A stretch of DNA of 5,526 nt from Nitrospira sp. UBA6909 (GTDB lineage: Bacteria > Nitrospirota > Nitrospiria > Nitrospirales > Nitrospiraceae): positions 1,208-6,733 of the forward strand of contig DKBD01000001.1 of NCBI GenBank assembly GCA_002451055.1. Direction: 5' to 3'. This document shows, piece after piece, positions 4,990 through 5,526 of the stretch (its first letter is position 1; each line of letters starts with the position of its first letter). A program made the position numbers and the translations under genes. The notes under the pieces were generated by a model. It saw only the letters and a program-made list of their open reading frames with translations, was not told the DNA's origin and did not search any database.

Positions 4990-5286
4990 ATGGCGTTCAG
5001 GCGGCCGGAACTCGAAAAAGATAATCCGACGGCTCCTCAACCGTACGTTGGTCCGCGCAGACGCCAGTCGAAGGCTTGTGCGATGGCAGTGGAGAAGCCC
5101 ATCCGCGATGAGCAGATCAAAGAACGGCTGCAGATTTTGGCGAAGGCGGCATCCCGTTTTGTGAAGAGCTTGCCGAAAACACGAAAGACAGATGAGGGCC
5201 TAAATGTGCTGCAGGACGCCATCATACAAGCCGAGCGGGCCCTCTCAGTCAAAGGGCGTTCATTGACCTCTCGTACCGATCTCTGA
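4990..5286 (+). CDS. Orphan 98-residue basic helical protein
   Basis: The ATG at 4990 has GGAGG at 4978-4982, seven bases upstream. The protein has a polar, proline-rich and strongly basic N-terminus (residues 1-30, including 'GPRRRQSK'). From about residue 35 it looks largely helical: 'EKPIRDEQIKERLQILAKAA' and 'LNVLQDAIIQAERALSVKG'. There is no signal peptide or membrane segment. Basic, helical proteins of this kind can bind nucleic acid or act as small adaptors, but nothing specific shows that here. It follows the 4797-4967 ORF by 22 bases, suggesting shared transcription, and a small inverted repeat lies just after its stop. The long overlapping plus-strand frame starting at 4853 is a shadow of this gene. 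Function unknown. Confidence 0.72.
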   Translation: MAFRRPELEKDNPTAPQPYVGPRRRQSKACAMAVEKPIRDEQIKERLQILAKAASRFVKSLPKTRKTDEGLNVLQDAIIQAERALSVKGRSLTSRTDL

Positions 5287-5292
5287 AGAATT

Positions 5293-5321
5293 CCTCCCTG
5301 CAGGCGGCAGCTCAAGGGAGG
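5293..5321 (+). terminator. Small inverted repeat after the last gene, possible terminator
   Basis: CCTCCCT (5293-5299) pairs with AGGGAGG (5315-5321) around a 15-base loop, six bases after the stop at 5286. The position is right for termination, but the stem is short, the loop long, and no T-run follows. Confidence 0.28.
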
Positions 5322-5526
5322 GGCTAGAGCCTCTCACCACCGTGAACATGACGGAGGAACGGGGGGCGTGTCCGCACCCTACGACAGAAGCAATATGCGT
5401 CCCTCCTGCCGACCTGTCTGTTGCCGAGCTACGACCATGCTCGGCCACTTTGCGCATGACTCAACGGTCCGATGGCCGAAGGAGAGATTGAGAAGGGCGG
5501 TCCTGTCTGGCCAAGTTGGCGCAGTC

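Noticed and set aside
4853..5164. Plus-strand 103-codon frame
   Set aside because: Very Arg-rich out-of-frame shadow of the 4990-5286 gene and the 4797-4967 ORF.
5342..5526. Small plus-strand frames: 5342/5348-5491, and one from GTG 5368 open to the window end
   Set aside because: The first has no well-spaced ribosome binding site. The second has GGAGG ten bases away but an unconvincing, Arg- and Cys-rich translation. Neither can be supported without sequence beyond the edge.
1..5526. Search for CRISPR arrays, tRNA or rRNA genes, complete insertion sequences, defence cassettes and toxin-antitoxin pairs
   Set aside because: No regularly spaced repeats, cloverleaf, rRNA-like stretch, transposase, terminal inverted repeats or known defence domains were seen by eye.

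Overview
The window reads as a gene-poor accessory stretch of a bacterial chromosome with moderately high GC. Nearly all convincing genes are short (56 to 167 codons) and have strong AGGAGG-type ribosome binding sites. The mix of a SlyD-like FKBP isomerase, a two-CxxC zinc ribbon protein, a lone CheY-like receiver, an exported staphylococcal-type nuclease ending in a 'DPxPVPPWxW' tail, and several small orphan proteins recalls Nitrospira and relatives (Nitrospirota). That assignment is from memory of family style. No rRNA, tRNA or marker gene confirms it.

Layout, left to right. Positions 1-252 hold the 3' end of a charged, helical orphan gene. It runs straight into a decayed reverse transcriptase fragment on the minus strand (about 212-451), which shows the region has been visited by a retroelement. 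After a gene-free spacer come an FKBP isomerase (766-1191), a 350-base spacer, then a probable two-gene plus-strand unit: a zinc ribbon protein (1542-1787) and a single-domain response regulator (1839-2201), closed by a hairpin at 2212-2245. A 466-base spacer with a (TTC)6 tract separates this from two minus-strand orphan genes (3412 to 3116, then 3006 to 2668). A roughly 500-base divergent spacer leads to a secreted SNase-family nuclease (3927-4430). The right end holds a doubtful ORF (4553-4765), a short ORF with a very good ribosome binding site (4797-4967), and a basic helical orphan (4990-5286).

The genes do not form one obvious pathway. The receiver has no kinase or output partner in view, so it must act with a distant histidine kinase or other target. 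The isomerase and the exported nuclease are self-contained functions. I found no CRISPR array, tRNA, rRNA, complete insertion sequence or defence cassette. The points most worth a second look are the reverse transcriptase relic abutting a possibly truncated gene, the loss of the usual catalytic arginine in the nuclease, the 56-codon ORF with a strong ribosome binding site, and a perfect 12-bp inverted repeat inside the start of the receiver gene. I see no clear, complete new system.
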